Shown: positions 42,573 to 51,329, counted from the stretch's first letter. The stretch: DNA of 64,000 nt from Bacillota bacterium (GCA_023450835.1 JAEXGM010000126.1:8096-72095); one strand, 5' to 3'. Notes: generated by a model not told the origin, from the letters alone. Program-made: numbers and translations.

Positions 42573-43823
42573 CTATTGGATATTAAACCACATAGCTGGA
42601 ATTGCTGTAAATTCATCGCTGGTCACATCATAGCCATAATCCATGACCAGGCCTTTATCGGTAATAAATGCAGCACTGTCAGGAGAACCGCCGGGGGAGC
42701 GCAGCCAGCTTCTGCCCTTTAAGCCTTTGAAGATTGTATTGTAAGTTTGTGCTTCGTCGATGCTCAATAAGAATAAATAATCGGAAGTATCGTTACCGCC
42801 TGCTGTACTGTATTTCGCATTGGCGCTATTGCTTACAGTGGTCTGAATTATATTTTTAAGTTCTTCCGCTGAAAAAGTCGCATTTAAGAAGTCATTGTTT
42901 AGATACTTGCGAAGGTCGGAGTTTTCCCAGGCTGCATTACTTGCATCACTGCTGTAGGCCCTTTTGGATAGAGCAGCTTTCTTTAACAGTAAGACTTTCG
43001 TATCCTCCACTTTTAAAACTTTCCAGTTATATTTGCCGATTTTTACTACACTGATACCTGGTCTGGCATTTTTAAGAACCTGCTTTAATGCCGCTACTTT
43101 TTTAACATCACTTTCTTTATAGTCGCCGGATGCATAAAAAGCTTTCTTTGCCTGCTTATAATCGCCCTTTGCTTCGTAATCCAATCCCAGCATATACTGG
43201 CATTTCATAACTTTATCCTTTGTGTCCTTATAATCACCGGAGTGGTGATAGAATTTCAAGGCATATTTATAGGCATCTGCGCTATAAAGGACATTTCCGA
43301 TGTTGTATTTGGCGACCGGAGAAATGCCGATGAATACAAGAATGATAATGCCAAATAATATAACACCGACTGTTCCAAAAAATCTCCTGGCACCTTTGTT
43401 TACAAGGCGGTTACTCAGGTTATCACATTCAAGAGCCTGTCTGTCCGAGTCCAGGTATCCTTCTGTTTTGCGGAATTCCGTAGCTGCCAATTTATAATCA
43501 TCGGCGTTTTTTGCGGAGCCTTTTTTAAGTGAGGCATAATCATAGATTTTCTTTATTAAATTCTCATTTGTCTGCTTTGCCGACTGTTTGCACAGCTTGA
43601 CATATTCTTCGCTGTCTTTATAGTCTCCCAGTTCGGCAAATTTATTGGCGGTACTTAGATATATTTCAGCCTTGGAAGGTGTAGTATTCATGCACTCCAG
43701 ACTTGCAAGCATGCCAATAAGCTTCTGGTAGCTTTCCTCTTTTCGCAGTTCTTCCTCGTTTATATCGGGGGTTTCTAAGTTTTCTGTGTTCTCCATATTT
43801 TCCATATAAGAATCCTGTTCCAT
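42573..43823 (-). CDS. TPR-like membrane protein with C-terminal DUF6273-type domain
   Basis: A 416-residue protein, minus strand. Residues 1-150 are acidic then helical with short repeats (G-D-Y-K-D-S-E-E). One membrane helix lies near 150-170 (G-V-I-L-F-G-I-I-I-L-V-F-I-G). Outside it, more TPR-like repeats occur (G-D-Y-K-D-T-K, G-D-Y-K-Q-A-K, G-D-Y-K-E-S). The C-terminus has W-K-V-L, N-S-D-L-R-K-Y-L-N-N-D-F and S-W-L-R-S-P-G-G, as in the DUF6273 domain common in Lachnospiraceae. Its function is unknown. The start may instead be an in-frame ATG six codons later, as AAAGG abuts the first ATG. Confidence 0.75.
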   Translation of the reverse strand: MEQDSYMENMENTENLETPDINEEELRKEESYQKLIGMLASLECMNTTPSKAEIYLSTANKFAELGDYKDSEEYVKLCKQSAKQTNENLIKKIYDYASLKKGSAKNADDYKLAATEFRKTEGYLDSDRQALECDNLSNRLVNKGARRFFGTVGVILFGIIILVFIGISPVAKYNIGNVLYSADAYKYALKFYHHSGDYKDTKDKVMKCQYMLGLDYEAKGDYKQAKKAFYASGDYKESDVKKVAALKQVLKNARPGISVVKIGKYNWKVLKVEDTKVLLLKKAALSKRAYSSDASNAAWENSDLRKYLNNDFLNATFSAEELKNIIQTTVSNSANAKYSTAGGNDTSDYLFLLSIDEAQTYNTIFKGLKGRSWLRSPGGSPDSAAFITDKGLVMDYGYDVTSDEFTAIPAMWFNIQ

Positions 43824-44180
43824 CCTTTATTATTTACTTTTGTAACCAGATGTTTTTAATCATGATATTATAAACGTATAGTGTAATATTTTAATGTATC
43901 TGATTTTTACAACATATATTATCCCATTGACAGCCAGAAGTAAATACAAAAAGCTCTGTAATTTCTTAATTATTTTTAAGAAATTGCGGGTTTTAAGAAT
44001 TAATAGCCGTATTTGTTTTAGGAATATGGATTACTTTAGAAACTATGGTATATTTATGATATTAATTACAGAAGAGAGTGTGGCTGTTAAAATGGAAGAC
44101 ATCATTACTCAATTGGGAACCTGTATGGCTTGATGCTCATGAATCACATATTACAAGAAGAATGGCAGTTCAGTTAAAAA
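43824..44180. other. Intergenic region upstream of the thrS T-box
   Basis: No convincing gene. A 10-base hairpin AATTTCTTAA/TTAAGAAATT lies at 43960-43985. A plus-strand frame from 43894 has non-coding composition and no ribosome site. Confidence 0.5.
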
Positions 44181-44184
44181 ATAA

Positions 44185-44212
44185 TTGACAGAAATAAATA
44201 GAATGCTATAAT
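44185..44212 (+). promoter_or_regulatory. Promoter of the thrS T-box transcript
   Basis: TTGACA (44185-44190), 16 bases, TGCTATAAT with an extended -10 (TATAAT 44207-44212). Confidence 0.85.
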
Positions 44213-44219
44213 GATAGCA

Positions 44220-44497
44220 ATAACATAAGAAAAGCTATGACGGAAACGAGTAAGCTGAGGAAAGTATACAGAGAGAAGAACATTAGGTGGAAGTTCTTTA
44301 TACGGAATACAGCCCAAAACCATTCCCAAGCTGCAATGCTGAAACATTGTTTTACAATTACTATGTGTTGCCGTATTTCTGCGTTAAAGAATAGGATTTG
44401 ATGGAATCCGAAGTGAAAAGTTAAGGTGGAACCGTGCATTTGATTTAATGCACCCTTATATAAGCGGCTATTATACCGTTTATGCAAGGGTGCTTTT
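44220..44497 (+). promoter_or_regulatory. T-box riboswitch, threonine (ACC specifier)
   Basis: Stem I contains the AGTA bulge, AGAGAG and the GGTGGAAG distal loop. The 3' side of the specifier loop reads C-A-A-A-ACC-A with ACC, a Thr codon, at 44319-44321. The T-box AAGGTGGAACCGTGC is at 44423-44437. The terminator GCACCCTT/AAGGGTGC with TTTT ends at 44497. Uncharged tRNA-Thr should prevent termination and so induce the synthetase gene. Confidence 0.92.
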
Positions 44498-44534
44498 CTT
44501 ATGTTAAAAAAACTCATAAAGGAGACCATAAGAG

Positions 44535-46313
44535 ATGAAAGCAGCAGAGAAAGACGGTTCTGTCAGGGAGTATGATTTTACAGAGAAAGAAGGAAGAGAG
44601 GCATATTGGCTTACGGCCGCACAGGTTCTGGCCCAGGCGGTAAAGCGGTTATATCCCGAAGCCAAATGTGCCGGTTTTCAGACGGAAGAGGAAGGCTTTT
44701 ATTACGACTTTGCTTTTGGCACAGTTTTTACAATGGACGGACTGGACCCTGTGGAAAAAGAAATGAAAAAAATCGTAAATGAAAACCTGCCGTTAAAGAG
44801 TTTTATCCTGGGCAAAAAAGAAGCCATAGATTATATGCTGCAAAGACAGGAGCCCTATAAGGAAGAGATTATCAGAGAAAGTTCGGAGGAAGAAGTTATA
44901 CTTGTAAGACAGGGGGAATATACAGACCTCTTTGCAGGGGCGTATGTGGTCAGCACAGGATTAATTAAAGCTTTTAAGCTGACCTTGGTAGCAGGAGCCT
45001 ACTGGAGGGGGAAGGAAGAAAATGAAATGCTGACCAGAATATACGGGACAGCTTTTCCGAAGGCCGGTGACTTGGAAGAATATCTTGCGAAAATAGAAGA
45101 GGCCAGGAAGCGAGACCACAGAAAGCTCGGTAAAGAACTGGGGCTCTTTGCGATAATGGAAGAAGGACCGGGCTTTCCCTTCTTCCTGCCAAAGGGTATG
45201 GTATTAAAGAATCTCCTGACAGACTATTGGAGAAAAGTACACAAAAGAGAAGGGTATGTAGAAATATCTACGCCGATTATGCTTGAGAAAGGTTTATGGG
45301 AGACTTCCGGCCATTGGGAGCATTATAGTGAAAACATGTATCTGTCTTCTATCGATAAGTCAGACTTTGTAATCAAGCCTATGAACTGCCCTGGCGGAAT
45401 GCTGGTATATAAAATGCAGCCTCGTTCTTATAAAGAGCTTCCTGTCAGAATGGGAGAATTGGGGCTCGTACACCGGCATGAGAAGTCCGGAGCGCTGCAT
45501 GGACTTATGCGGGTTCGGATGTTTACACAGGATGACGCCCATATTTTTATGACAGAGGAGCAGGTAAGAGAAGAAATAAAAGGAGTAATCGGTCTGATAG
45601 ATGAGGTATACGCTAAGTTTGGATTTTCTTATCATGTGGAGTTATCTACAAGACCGGAGGAGAGTATAGGCAGTGAGGAAGACTGGGAATTAGCTACGGA
45701 GGGCTTAAAGAATGCATTGGAAGAACTGGGAATGGCATACCTTGTCAATGAAGGAGATGGTGCCTTCTATGGGCCCAAGATTGACTTTCACCTGGTGGAT
45801 TCCATGGGGAGAACCTGGCAGTGCGGAACGATTCAGCTGGACTTTCAACTTCCCCTGCGTTTTCAGGCAGAGTATACGGGAGCAGACGGGCTAAAGCATC
45901 GCCCGATTATGCTGCACCGAGTAGTGTTTGGTTCCATAGAGCGCTTTATCGGTATCCTCATAGAGCACTATGCCGGCAGATTTCCTTTGTGGCTGGCCCC
46001 GGTTCAGGTGAAATTGCTGCCGATTTCCGAACGTTTTCTAGCCTATGCAGAAAGTATAGAAAAGGAGTTATCCGGGGTTGGAATACGCTGTGAACTGGAT
46101 AGCAGGGCAGAAAAGATTGGCTATAAGATCAGAGAAGCCCAGCTTGACCGGGTTCCCTATATGCTGATTGTCGGGCAGAAGGAAGAAGAAAGCCGCGGAG
46201 TATCTGTTCGAAAGAGAGACAGCGGTGATTTAGGGCAAATGGAGCCGGAAGCTTTTATCAGACTGCTTCAAGAGGAACTTCAGGAGGATAACAGAAAGGG
46301 GGAGAAGGCATGA
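44535..46313 (+). CDS. thrS: Threonyl-tRNA synthetase paralogue with degenerate editing domain
   Basis: A 592-residue class II synthetase. Standard ThrRS is about 640 residues with an N-terminal TGS domain; this one starts directly in the editing domain. The editing motif H-x-x-x-H appears as L26-T-A-A-Q30, and the second motif D-L-C-x-G-x-H as D-L-F133-A-G-A-Y137, so all four residues expected for editing chemistry are changed. The core is kept: M-N-C-P-G with the zinc Cys, the motif 2 region V-H-R-H-E-K-S-G-A-L-H-G-L, D-D-A-H, G-R-T-W-Q-C-G-T-I-Q-L-D-F, M-L-H-R-V-V-F-G-S-I-E-R, and an anticodon domain. It should charge tRNA-Thr but not clear Ser-tRNA-Thr itself. Control by a Thr T-box supports a true ThrRS role. 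A regular thrS may be elsewhere. Confidence 0.93.
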   Translation: MKAAEKDGSVREYDFTEKEGREAYWLTAAQVLAQAVKRLYPEAKCAGFQTEEEGFYYDFAFGTVFTMDGLDPVEKEMKKIVNENLPLKSFILGKKEAIDYMLQRQEPYKEEIIRESSEEEVILVRQGEYTDLFAGAYVVSTGLIKAFKLTLVAGAYWRGKEENEMLTRIYGTAFPKAGDLEEYLAKIEEARKRDHRKLGKELGLFAIMEEGPGFPFFLPKGMVLKNLLTDYWRKVHKREGYVEISTPIMLEKGLWETSGHWEHYSENMYLSSIDKSDFVIKPMNCPGGMLVYKMQPRSYKELPVRMGELGLVHRHEKSGALHGLMRVRMFTQDDAHIFMTEEQVREEIKGVIGLIDEVYAKFGFSYHVELSTRPEESIGSEEDWELATEGLKNALEELGMAYLVNEGDGAFYGPKIDFHLVDSMGRTWQCGTIQLDFQLPLRFQAEYTGADGLKHRPIMLHRVVFGSIERFIGILIEHYAGRFPLWLAPVQVKLLPISERFLAYAESIEKELSGVGIRCELDSRAEKIGYKIREAQLDRVPYMLIVGQKEEESRGVSVRKRDSGDLGQMEPEAFIRLLQEELQEDNRKGEKA

Positions 46314-46879
46314 AAGCAACAATCGCTTATCTGGCGGATACCAATACAGAGAATTATGGAAAAGGATTGATGCTTGCCGCCCACAGAATCGGCGGGATGG
46401 GCTTTGAAGCAGCGAGGCTGCCAATGCATGTATCCTTAAAACAGCCATTTTCTATACCGGATTTAAAGAAGATAGAATCTTTTTTTGATGATTATGCTAA
46501 GAAACTCGCACCTATAAGCCTTATCTTTGATTCATTGGATCTCTATGAAAGCAAGGTATTCGGATACGAGTCCGGTTGTCTGGCTATGAAAATCAGACCA
46601 AATAACAGACTTAAAAATCAGCAGGAGGAACTGTTTAAGGCTTTAGAGGAAGGCTTTGGGCATTGCCCGGCAGAGCATGACGAAGACTATTGTTTTCATA
46701 TGACTGTTGCCATTGGAGGGAGTCCGTTTGGAGCTTATAAAATGGCATATGAGAAAATGAAGGTCCCGGCATATGCGGGGGAGGCTCTGTTTGACAAACT
46801 GGGATTATTTTATTACGATGATGATGAAATAAGACCGGGGACATATTTTTGTTACAAGTCAGTGAAGCTTTCCTCCTAA
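46310..46879 (+). CDS. 2H phosphoesterase superfamily protein (2'-5' RNA ligase-like)
   Basis: A 189-residue protein with the two histidine motifs of the 2H fold: H40-V-S-L-K and H130-M-T-V-A-I. Members open 2',3'-cyclic phosphates or act as RNA 2'-5' ligases/cyclic phosphodiesterases. The ATG overlaps the synthetase TGA (ATGA), so translation should be coupled. The link to tRNA charging is not an association I recognise. The ribosome site GGGGGAG is within the synthetase 3' end. Confidence 0.82.
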   Translation: MKATIAYLADTNTENYGKGLMLAAHRIGGMGFEAARLPMHVSLKQPFSIPDLKKIESFFDDYAKKLAPISLIFDSLDLYESKVFGYESGCLAMKIRPNNRLKNQQEELFKALEEGFGHCPAEHDEDYCFHMTVAIGGSPFGAYKMAYEKMKVPAYAGEALFDKLGLFYYDDDEIRPGTYFCYKSVKLSS

Positions 46880-47040
46880 GAATAAACGAATTAATCGTGT
46901 TACTGCTGCTGATAGTTCTTGCAAAGATTTGGGATATGGGTTAAAATGACATTAGAATCACACGTATATTTTATCCTGCATTCCGAAGTTTGCAGGTCTT
47001 GAAAGGGGTTTGGCTGTTATATGAGACGAAGGCATGTTAT

Positions 47041-47068
47041 AAATGCGTAGCATCGGCTATCGCATTTT
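47041..47068 (+). terminator. Probable terminator after the 2H gene
   Basis: AAATGCG-T-AGC pairs with GCT-AT-CGCATTT; the following sequence is AT-rich but not a clean T run. It lies 160 bases after the stop and 60 before the next start. Confidence 0.4.
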
Positions 47069-47129
47069 AATAAAATAAAATTGTTATAGCCGCTGCTGTT
47101 CCTAATAGCAAATATTTTAGGAGGGCGCA

Positions 47130-47396
47130 ATGAGCTATAGAAGAGCAGAGCAGATTCTGCCAAATGAAATTATAGAATTGATTCAAAACTATGTGGATGG
47201 GGAATGTATTTATATTCCGAGAAAAGAGAATTCCAGAAAGAACTGGGGTGAGAACACCAGTATCAGAGAAGAGTTAAAAGAACGGAATCTTTGTATTTAC
47301 CTTGATTACCAAAGGGGAATGAAGGGGTCAGAGATAGCGGAGAAGTATTTCCTGTCTGTAAAGAGCATACAGCGTATCATAGGTCAGATGAAATGA
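47130..47396 (+). CDS. CD3324-type HTH protein
   Basis: An 88-residue protein: I-L-P-N-E-I-I-E-L-I-Q-N-Y-V-D-G near the start, Y-I-P-R-K-E, and a C-terminal helix-turn-helix (G-S-E-I-A-E-K-Y-F-L-S-V-K-S-I-Q-R-I). This layout matches the CD3324 family of small clostridial DNA-binding-like proteins of unknown role. AGGAGGGC precedes the ATG. A terminator follows directly. Confidence 0.85.
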   Translation: MSYRRAEQILPNEIIELIQNYVDGECIYIPRKENSRKNWGENTSIREELKERNLCIYLDYQRGMKGSEIAEKYFLSVKSIQRIIGQMK

Positions 47397-47397
47397 T

Positions 47398-47432
47398 AAA
47401 AAGGGTATAGAATGAGACTATACCCTTTTTTT
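47398..47432 (+). terminator. Terminator after the CD3324-type gene
   Basis: AAAAAGGGTATAG pairs with CTATACCCTTTTT and ends in a T run. Confidence 0.93.
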
Positions 47433-47541
47433 ATTGTATAAAGAATTTAACGTACTTTGAAATTAGCCTTCTGAAAGAACAGAAAAAAATTTCGAAGATA
47501 TGGCATTTTGCAGAAATAATAGCGGATTAAATGACAGGTTA

Positions 47542-47570
47542 TTGACATTTATTTTGAAAATTGATAAATT
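47542..47570 (+). promoter_or_regulatory. Promoter for lrp-ald
   Basis: TTGACA (47542-47547), 17 bases, TAAATT (47565-47570). A TATAAT at 47576 is also present with TTGAAA 16 bases upstream, but it would start transcription inside the ribosome site. Confidence 0.55.
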
Positions 47571-47597
47571 TGCAATATAATTTACGAGGTGAAAACG

Positions 47598-48062
47598 ATG
47601 GATTCAATTGATATGGAAATTATTGAACTTCTTCAGGCCAATGGAAGAGCATCCATTTCAGAAATCGGCAGCAGGATAAATCTTTCTGTTTCCGCCGTAG
47701 GAGAGCGTATCAGGAAGCTTGAGAAGTCTGGAATTATTCAGCAGTATACGGTGATTCTCGATGGGAAGCTGTTTAAGAAGGAACTGACGGCATTGGTGTT
47801 TATCAGTCTGGAGACCCCAGGATACATTGACGGTTTTTTAAAATTCGTAGAGGAAGAAAATGATATCCTGGAGTGCCATTATATTGCGGGAAACTACGAC
47901 TATGTAATAAAAATTGTGACAAACAATCCGACCACACTGGAAGGACTTCTCAATAAGATTAAGAGCGTACCGGGTATTATCAAAACCTACACCAATGTTG
48001 TATTGAAGACGGTGAAGAATAAATATTCCGTGGTTCCGTCGGAACTGCCGGAAGATAGGTGA
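47598..48062 (+). CDS. Lrp/AsnC-family regulator
   Basis: A 154-residue regulator. The winged HTH (I-D-M-E-I-I-E-L-L-Q-A-N-G-R-A-S-I-S-E-I, then R-I-R-K-L-E-K-S-G-I-I) is followed by an RAM/ACT-like ligand domain (Y-I-A-G-N-Y-D-Y-V-I-K-I). ATG 47598 is preferred to GTG 47589, which is part of GAGGTG. It lies 21 bases before ald; Lrp-like regulators control alanine dehydrogenase in other bacteria, so alanine sensing is likely. Confidence 0.92.
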   Translation: MDSIDMEIIELLQANGRASISEIGSRINLSVSAVGERIRKLEKSGIIQQYTVILDGKLFKKELTALVFISLETPGYIDGFLKFVEEENDILECHYIAGNYDYVIKIVTNNPTTLEGLLNKIKSVPGIIKTYTNVVLKTVKNKYSVVPSELPEDR

Positions 48063-48083
48063 AAAAATAAAAGGAGGTTTTAT

Positions 48084-49208
48084 ATGGTTATTGGTGTTGT
48101 AAAGGAAATCAAAAACAATGAGAACAGAGTAGGTCTAACGCCCGCAGGCGTGAGCATCCTGACAAAACTGGGACACAGGGTACTGGTTGAGACAGGAGCA
48201 GGGGAAGGCAGCGGCTTTACGGACGGAGAATATGGGACAGCCGGTGCGGAACTTATCAATACAAGCAAGGAAGTCTTTGACCAGGCCGAGACAATTGTAA
48301 AAGTGAAGGAACCCCTGGCCTCTGAGTATGATTTCTTTCATCCGGGGCAAAATTTGTATACCTATCTGCATCTTGCACCCAATGAACCTTTAACCCGTGC
48401 ACTGCTTGAAAGGCAGGTTACAGGAATTGCTTACGAGACAGTGCAGCTGGATAACGGAATGCTTCCGCTGCTGGCTCCCATGAGTGAAGTGGCAGGAAGG
48501 ATGTCAGTTCAGATTGGAGCCACGCTGCTTCAGAAATACAATGGCGGAGCCGGTATCTTACTGGGAGGTGTTCCGGGAGTAAGACCTGCCAAGGTTGTTA
48601 TTATCGGCGGAGGTGTCGTAGGCACTAATGCAGCCAAGATAGCAGCGGGAATGGGAGCCAATGTTACGGTTCTTGATATTAATGTACAGAGGCTTTCCTA
48701 TCTGGACGATATTTTCGGCGGCCGTGTAGGCACACTTATTTTTAATTCTTATAATGCAGCGGAAATGGTAAAAGAAGCGGACCTGCTTATAGGAGCGGTA
48801 CTGGTAGCCGGTGCCAGCGCACCGAAGACAGTTACGGAGGAAATGGTAAAGAGTATGAAGAAAGGTTCCGTTATCGTTGACGTTGCCATCGACCAGGGTG
48901 GTTCTATTGAGACCATTGACAGGGTTACCACTCATGATAACCCATGTTATGAAAAATACGGAGTTATACATTATTCCGTAGCCAATATGCCGGGAGCAGT
49001 GCCAAGAACCTCCACTCTTGCCCTTGAAGCGGCTACCCTGCCATATCTGGTAGAGATTGCTGAAAAAGGGGTGAAAGCAGCACTTACAGAGAATACAGCT
49101 TTAAGAAAGGGACTGAATACAATTCACGGCAAACTTGCCTGTGCTTCTGTAGGAAAGAGTCTGGGGATTGCATATTCCTCACCGGAAGAGCTGATAGGAG
49201 AATTATAA
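48084..49208 (+). CDS. ald: Alanine dehydrogenase
   Basis: A 374-residue NAD-dependent enzyme converting L-alanine to pyruvate and ammonia and back. It has the pyruvate-binding K-E-x-K-x-x-E-x-R-V-G-L-T-P at the start, catalytic His in Y-L-H-L-A-P, and the Rossmann motif G-G-G-V-V-G-T-N-A-A. AAGGAGG precedes the ATG. A terminator separates it from the PTS operon. Confidence 0.97.
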   Translation: MVIGVVKEIKNNENRVGLTPAGVSILTKLGHRVLVETGAGEGSGFTDGEYGTAGAELINTSKEVFDQAETIVKVKEPLASEYDFFHPGQNLYTYLHLAPNEPLTRALLERQVTGIAYETVQLDNGMLPLLAPMSEVAGRMSVQIGATLLQKYNGGAGILLGGVPGVRPAKVVIIGGGVVGTNAAKIAAGMGANVTVLDINVQRLSYLDDIFGGRVGTLIFNSYNAAEMVKEADLLIGAVLVAGASAPKTVTEEMVKSMKKGSVIVDVAIDQGGSIETIDRVTTHDNPCYEKYGVIHYSVANMPGAVPRTSTLALEAATLPYLVEIAEKGVKAALTENTALRKGLNTIHGKLACASVGKSLGIAYSSPEELIGEL

Positions 49209-49249
49209 TAGGCAGTTAAGACTGCATTCATAGAATATATGAAATTGAG

Positions 49250-49288
49250 ATAAGGGTAATAGTTTAAGACTATGCCCTTATTTTTTTG
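49250..49288 (+). terminator. Terminator after ald
   Basis: ATAAGGGTAATAGT pairs with ACTATGCCCTTAT, followed by a T run. Confidence 0.9.
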
Positions 49289-49311
49289 TAATCGGAAAGT
49301 AAATCTTTTCA

Positions 49312-49362
49312 CACCCAGGGTGCAAATAATTATTTGAGGCCCTTGTAGCATTTATCTATAAT
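49312..49362 (+). promoter_or_regulatory. Promoter and probable activator site of the PTS operon
   Basis: TTGAGG (49334-49339), 17 bases, TATAAT (49357-49362). An 11-base palindrome CACCC-A-GGGTG (49312-49322) sits about 52 bases before the expected start, a typical activator position. The PRD regulator in the operon is the obvious candidate. Confidence 0.6.
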
Positions 49363-49401
49363 AAAGATATCAACAAAACAAGCACCGAGAGGAGAAGTAT
49401 T

Positions 49402-49713
49402 ATGGCGAAACTAAATGTATTATTAGTATGCGGTTCAGGAGCTTCCAGCGGGTTTATGGCAGCCAATATCAGAAAAGCAGCAGCGGCAAGAGGGCTTGAT
49501 ATTATAGTCAATGCCAGAAGCGAATCAGAAATTGAGAATTATATCGATGAAATCGATTGCCTTATGGTAGGCCCGCACCTGGCATATTTATTGGAGGAAG
49601 TAGACGAAATTGTTGGAGATGCTAAGGTAAAGGTCGCGTTGATGAGACCGGATTATTATGCTGTTTTAAACGGAGAAAAGGCATTGGAGCATATTTTATC
49701 AATTATGGAATAA
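49402..49713 (+). CDS. PTS lactose/cellobiose-type IIB component
   Basis: A 103-residue IIB. The phosphorylated Cys is C10 in V-C-G-S-G-A-S-S, followed by a small Rossmann-like fold. It passes phosphate from IIA to the incoming sugar at IIC. First gene of an eight-gene operon. Confidence 0.95.
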   Translation: MAKLNVLLVCGSGASSGFMAANIRKAAAARGLDIIVNARSESEIENYIDEIDCLMVGPHLAYLLEEVDEIVGDAKVKVALMRPDYYAVLNGEKALEHILSIME

Positions 49714-49728
49714 GGAAGGAGAACATCA

Positions 49729-50985
49729 ATGAAAGGCTTAGTAAACTGGCTTGAGAATAGCTTTGCACCAAAAATGAGTAAGGTCAATAATAACGTGTGG
49801 GTAGTTACGCTGAAAGATTCCATTATGCAGACACTGCCCTTTATATTGCTTGGTTCGGTATTCTGCCTGTTGGCAATATTGAATAATTACTTTCCTGCAT
49901 TACCTTCCTTCTGGACGCCCTTTGGCTGGACAATGGGGAAAATATCACTGTTTGTAGCTTTTTTAATTCCCTTTAACTTAATGGAAAAGAAAAAGCTCAG
50001 AAAACAAAGACTCATCGCAGGTATGACCGGCATGGTACTGTATCTGATGGTTATAACTCCTCAGGTCATTCTTGGCGGAACACCGGGCTTTGACCACGAT
50101 GCTTTAGGTGCAGGCGGTATGTTTATTGCTATTTTCTGCGGTATTTTTACCGGAATTATAATGGGTGTTTTTGGTAAATTTTCTTTCTTTAAGCAAGATT
50201 CTGTTATTCCGGATTTTGTCAGAAGCTGGTTCGACTCCATGCTTCCCATCGGAATCGTAATAGTAGTGGGATGGATTGTAGTACTGATTATGAATATAGA
50301 TATTTATAATATTATTCTTTCAATTTTCATGCCTTTGGCAGGCTTTATGGAAACACCTTACGGATTCATGATAGTTATGTTTGTATATTGCTTCCTGTAC
50401 TCCATGGGAATATCCAGCTGGGTACTGACTCCGGTCACCAAGCCGGTACTGTTAGCAGCTATTACGGCAAATGTAGGAATTGCAGCCGGCACAATAGTGG
50501 GAAAAGATTTAAATGTAGTAACCTCCGAAGTAATTTATTCTGCTTATCTGTGGGTAGGCGGTATCGGTTGTACTCTTCCTTTGGTAATTATGATGGCACG
50601 TTCAAAGAGCAAATCATTAAATGCATTGGGCAAAGCCTGCATCGTTCCCGGAATCTTTAATATAAATGAACCCGTTGTATTCGGCGCAATTGCCTGGAAT
50701 CCGCTTATGATGTTTCCGATGTGGCTGCAGGGACTTATTCTGCCTCTTATCGTGTGGATTTTTACAAAAGTAATTGCATTTGCACCCATACCTAATATGG
50801 TATTTGATATGTGGTATTGTCCGTTCCCTCTGTCTACCTGGATTCTTACCAGAAGCATTGCAGGAATTATATTAGTATTAGTAATAGTAGCGGTCTCAAC
50901 TATAATTTGGTTCCCGTTCTATAAAACATATGAGAAACAGAAGATAAATGAAGAGGTAATAGCTGACAAGAAGGAGCAGGCATAA
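49729..50985 (+). CDS. PTS lactose/cellobiose-type IIC permease
   Basis: A 418-residue membrane protein with about ten helices. The N-terminal K-x-x-x-N-N-V-W-V-V-T-L-K-D-S and later N-I-N-E-P-V-V-F-G (substrate loop) and P-L-S-T-W-I-L are typical of cellobiose/chitobiose permeases. It brings in and phosphorylates a beta-linked sugar. Its TAA overlaps the IIA ATG. Confidence 0.95.
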   Translation: MKGLVNWLENSFAPKMSKVNNNVWVVTLKDSIMQTLPFILLGSVFCLLAILNNYFPALPSFWTPFGWTMGKISLFVAFLIPFNLMEKKKLRKQRLIAGMTGMVLYLMVITPQVILGGTPGFDHDALGAGGMFIAIFCGIFTGIIMGVFGKFSFFKQDSVIPDFVRSWFDSMLPIGIVIVVGWIVVLIMNIDIYNIILSIFMPLAGFMETPYGFMIVMFVYCFLYSMGISSWVLTPVTKPVLLAAITANVGIAAGTIVGKDLNVVTSEVIYSAYLWVGGIGCTLPLVIMMARSKSKSLNALGKACIVPGIFNINEPVVFGAIAWNPLMMFPMWLQGLILPLIVWIFTKVIAFAPIPNMVFDMWYCPFPLSTWILTRSIAGIILVLVIVAVSTIIWFPFYKTYEKQKINEEVIADKKEQA

Positions 50986-51329
50986 TGAATGAAGAAAAAA
51001 TAGTTGGTGCAGCGATGAGTATCATCATCAGTGCCGGAGATGCCAGATTATATGTGACAGAAGCATTGAATGCTATTTCTGCCGGAGATTTTGCACTGGC
51101 AGGTCAAAAATTAAAAATGGCACAGGAAAAAATGACGGAAGCCCATGCAGTTCAGACGGAAATGATTCAGGGTGAAGCCAGGGGTGAGAGCATTGGTTAT
51201 TCTCTTTTATTTACCCATGCCCAGGATACCCTGATGACCATAGGCAGTGAACTGAATCTTGGAAAGCAGCTATTTAAATTATTCGAGGCAGTGGATAAAA
51301 GATTGGAAAGGCTGGAAAAAGGAGAATAG
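50985..51329 (+). CDS. PTS lactose/cellobiose-type IIA component
   Basis: A 114-residue IIA. The phosphoacceptor His78 and metal-binding Asp81 are in T-H-A-Q-D-T-L-M-T, and the helical layout is complete. It overlaps the IIC stop by one base and precedes the GH1 enzyme by four. Confidence 0.95.
   Translation: MNEEKIVGAAMSIIISAGDARLYVTEALNAISAGDFALAGQKLKMAQEKMTEAHAVQTEMIQGEARGESIGYSLLFTHAQDTLMTIGSELNLGKQLFKLFEAVDKRLERLEKGE

Noticed and set aside
43894..44133. 79-codon plus-strand frame before the thrS T-box
   Set aside because: It is AT-rich, has no ribosome site, contains a hairpin and resembles no family.
48558..48971. 137-codon minus-strand frame in ald
   Set aside because: It lies fully inside a clear alanine dehydrogenase gene and is a shadow frame.
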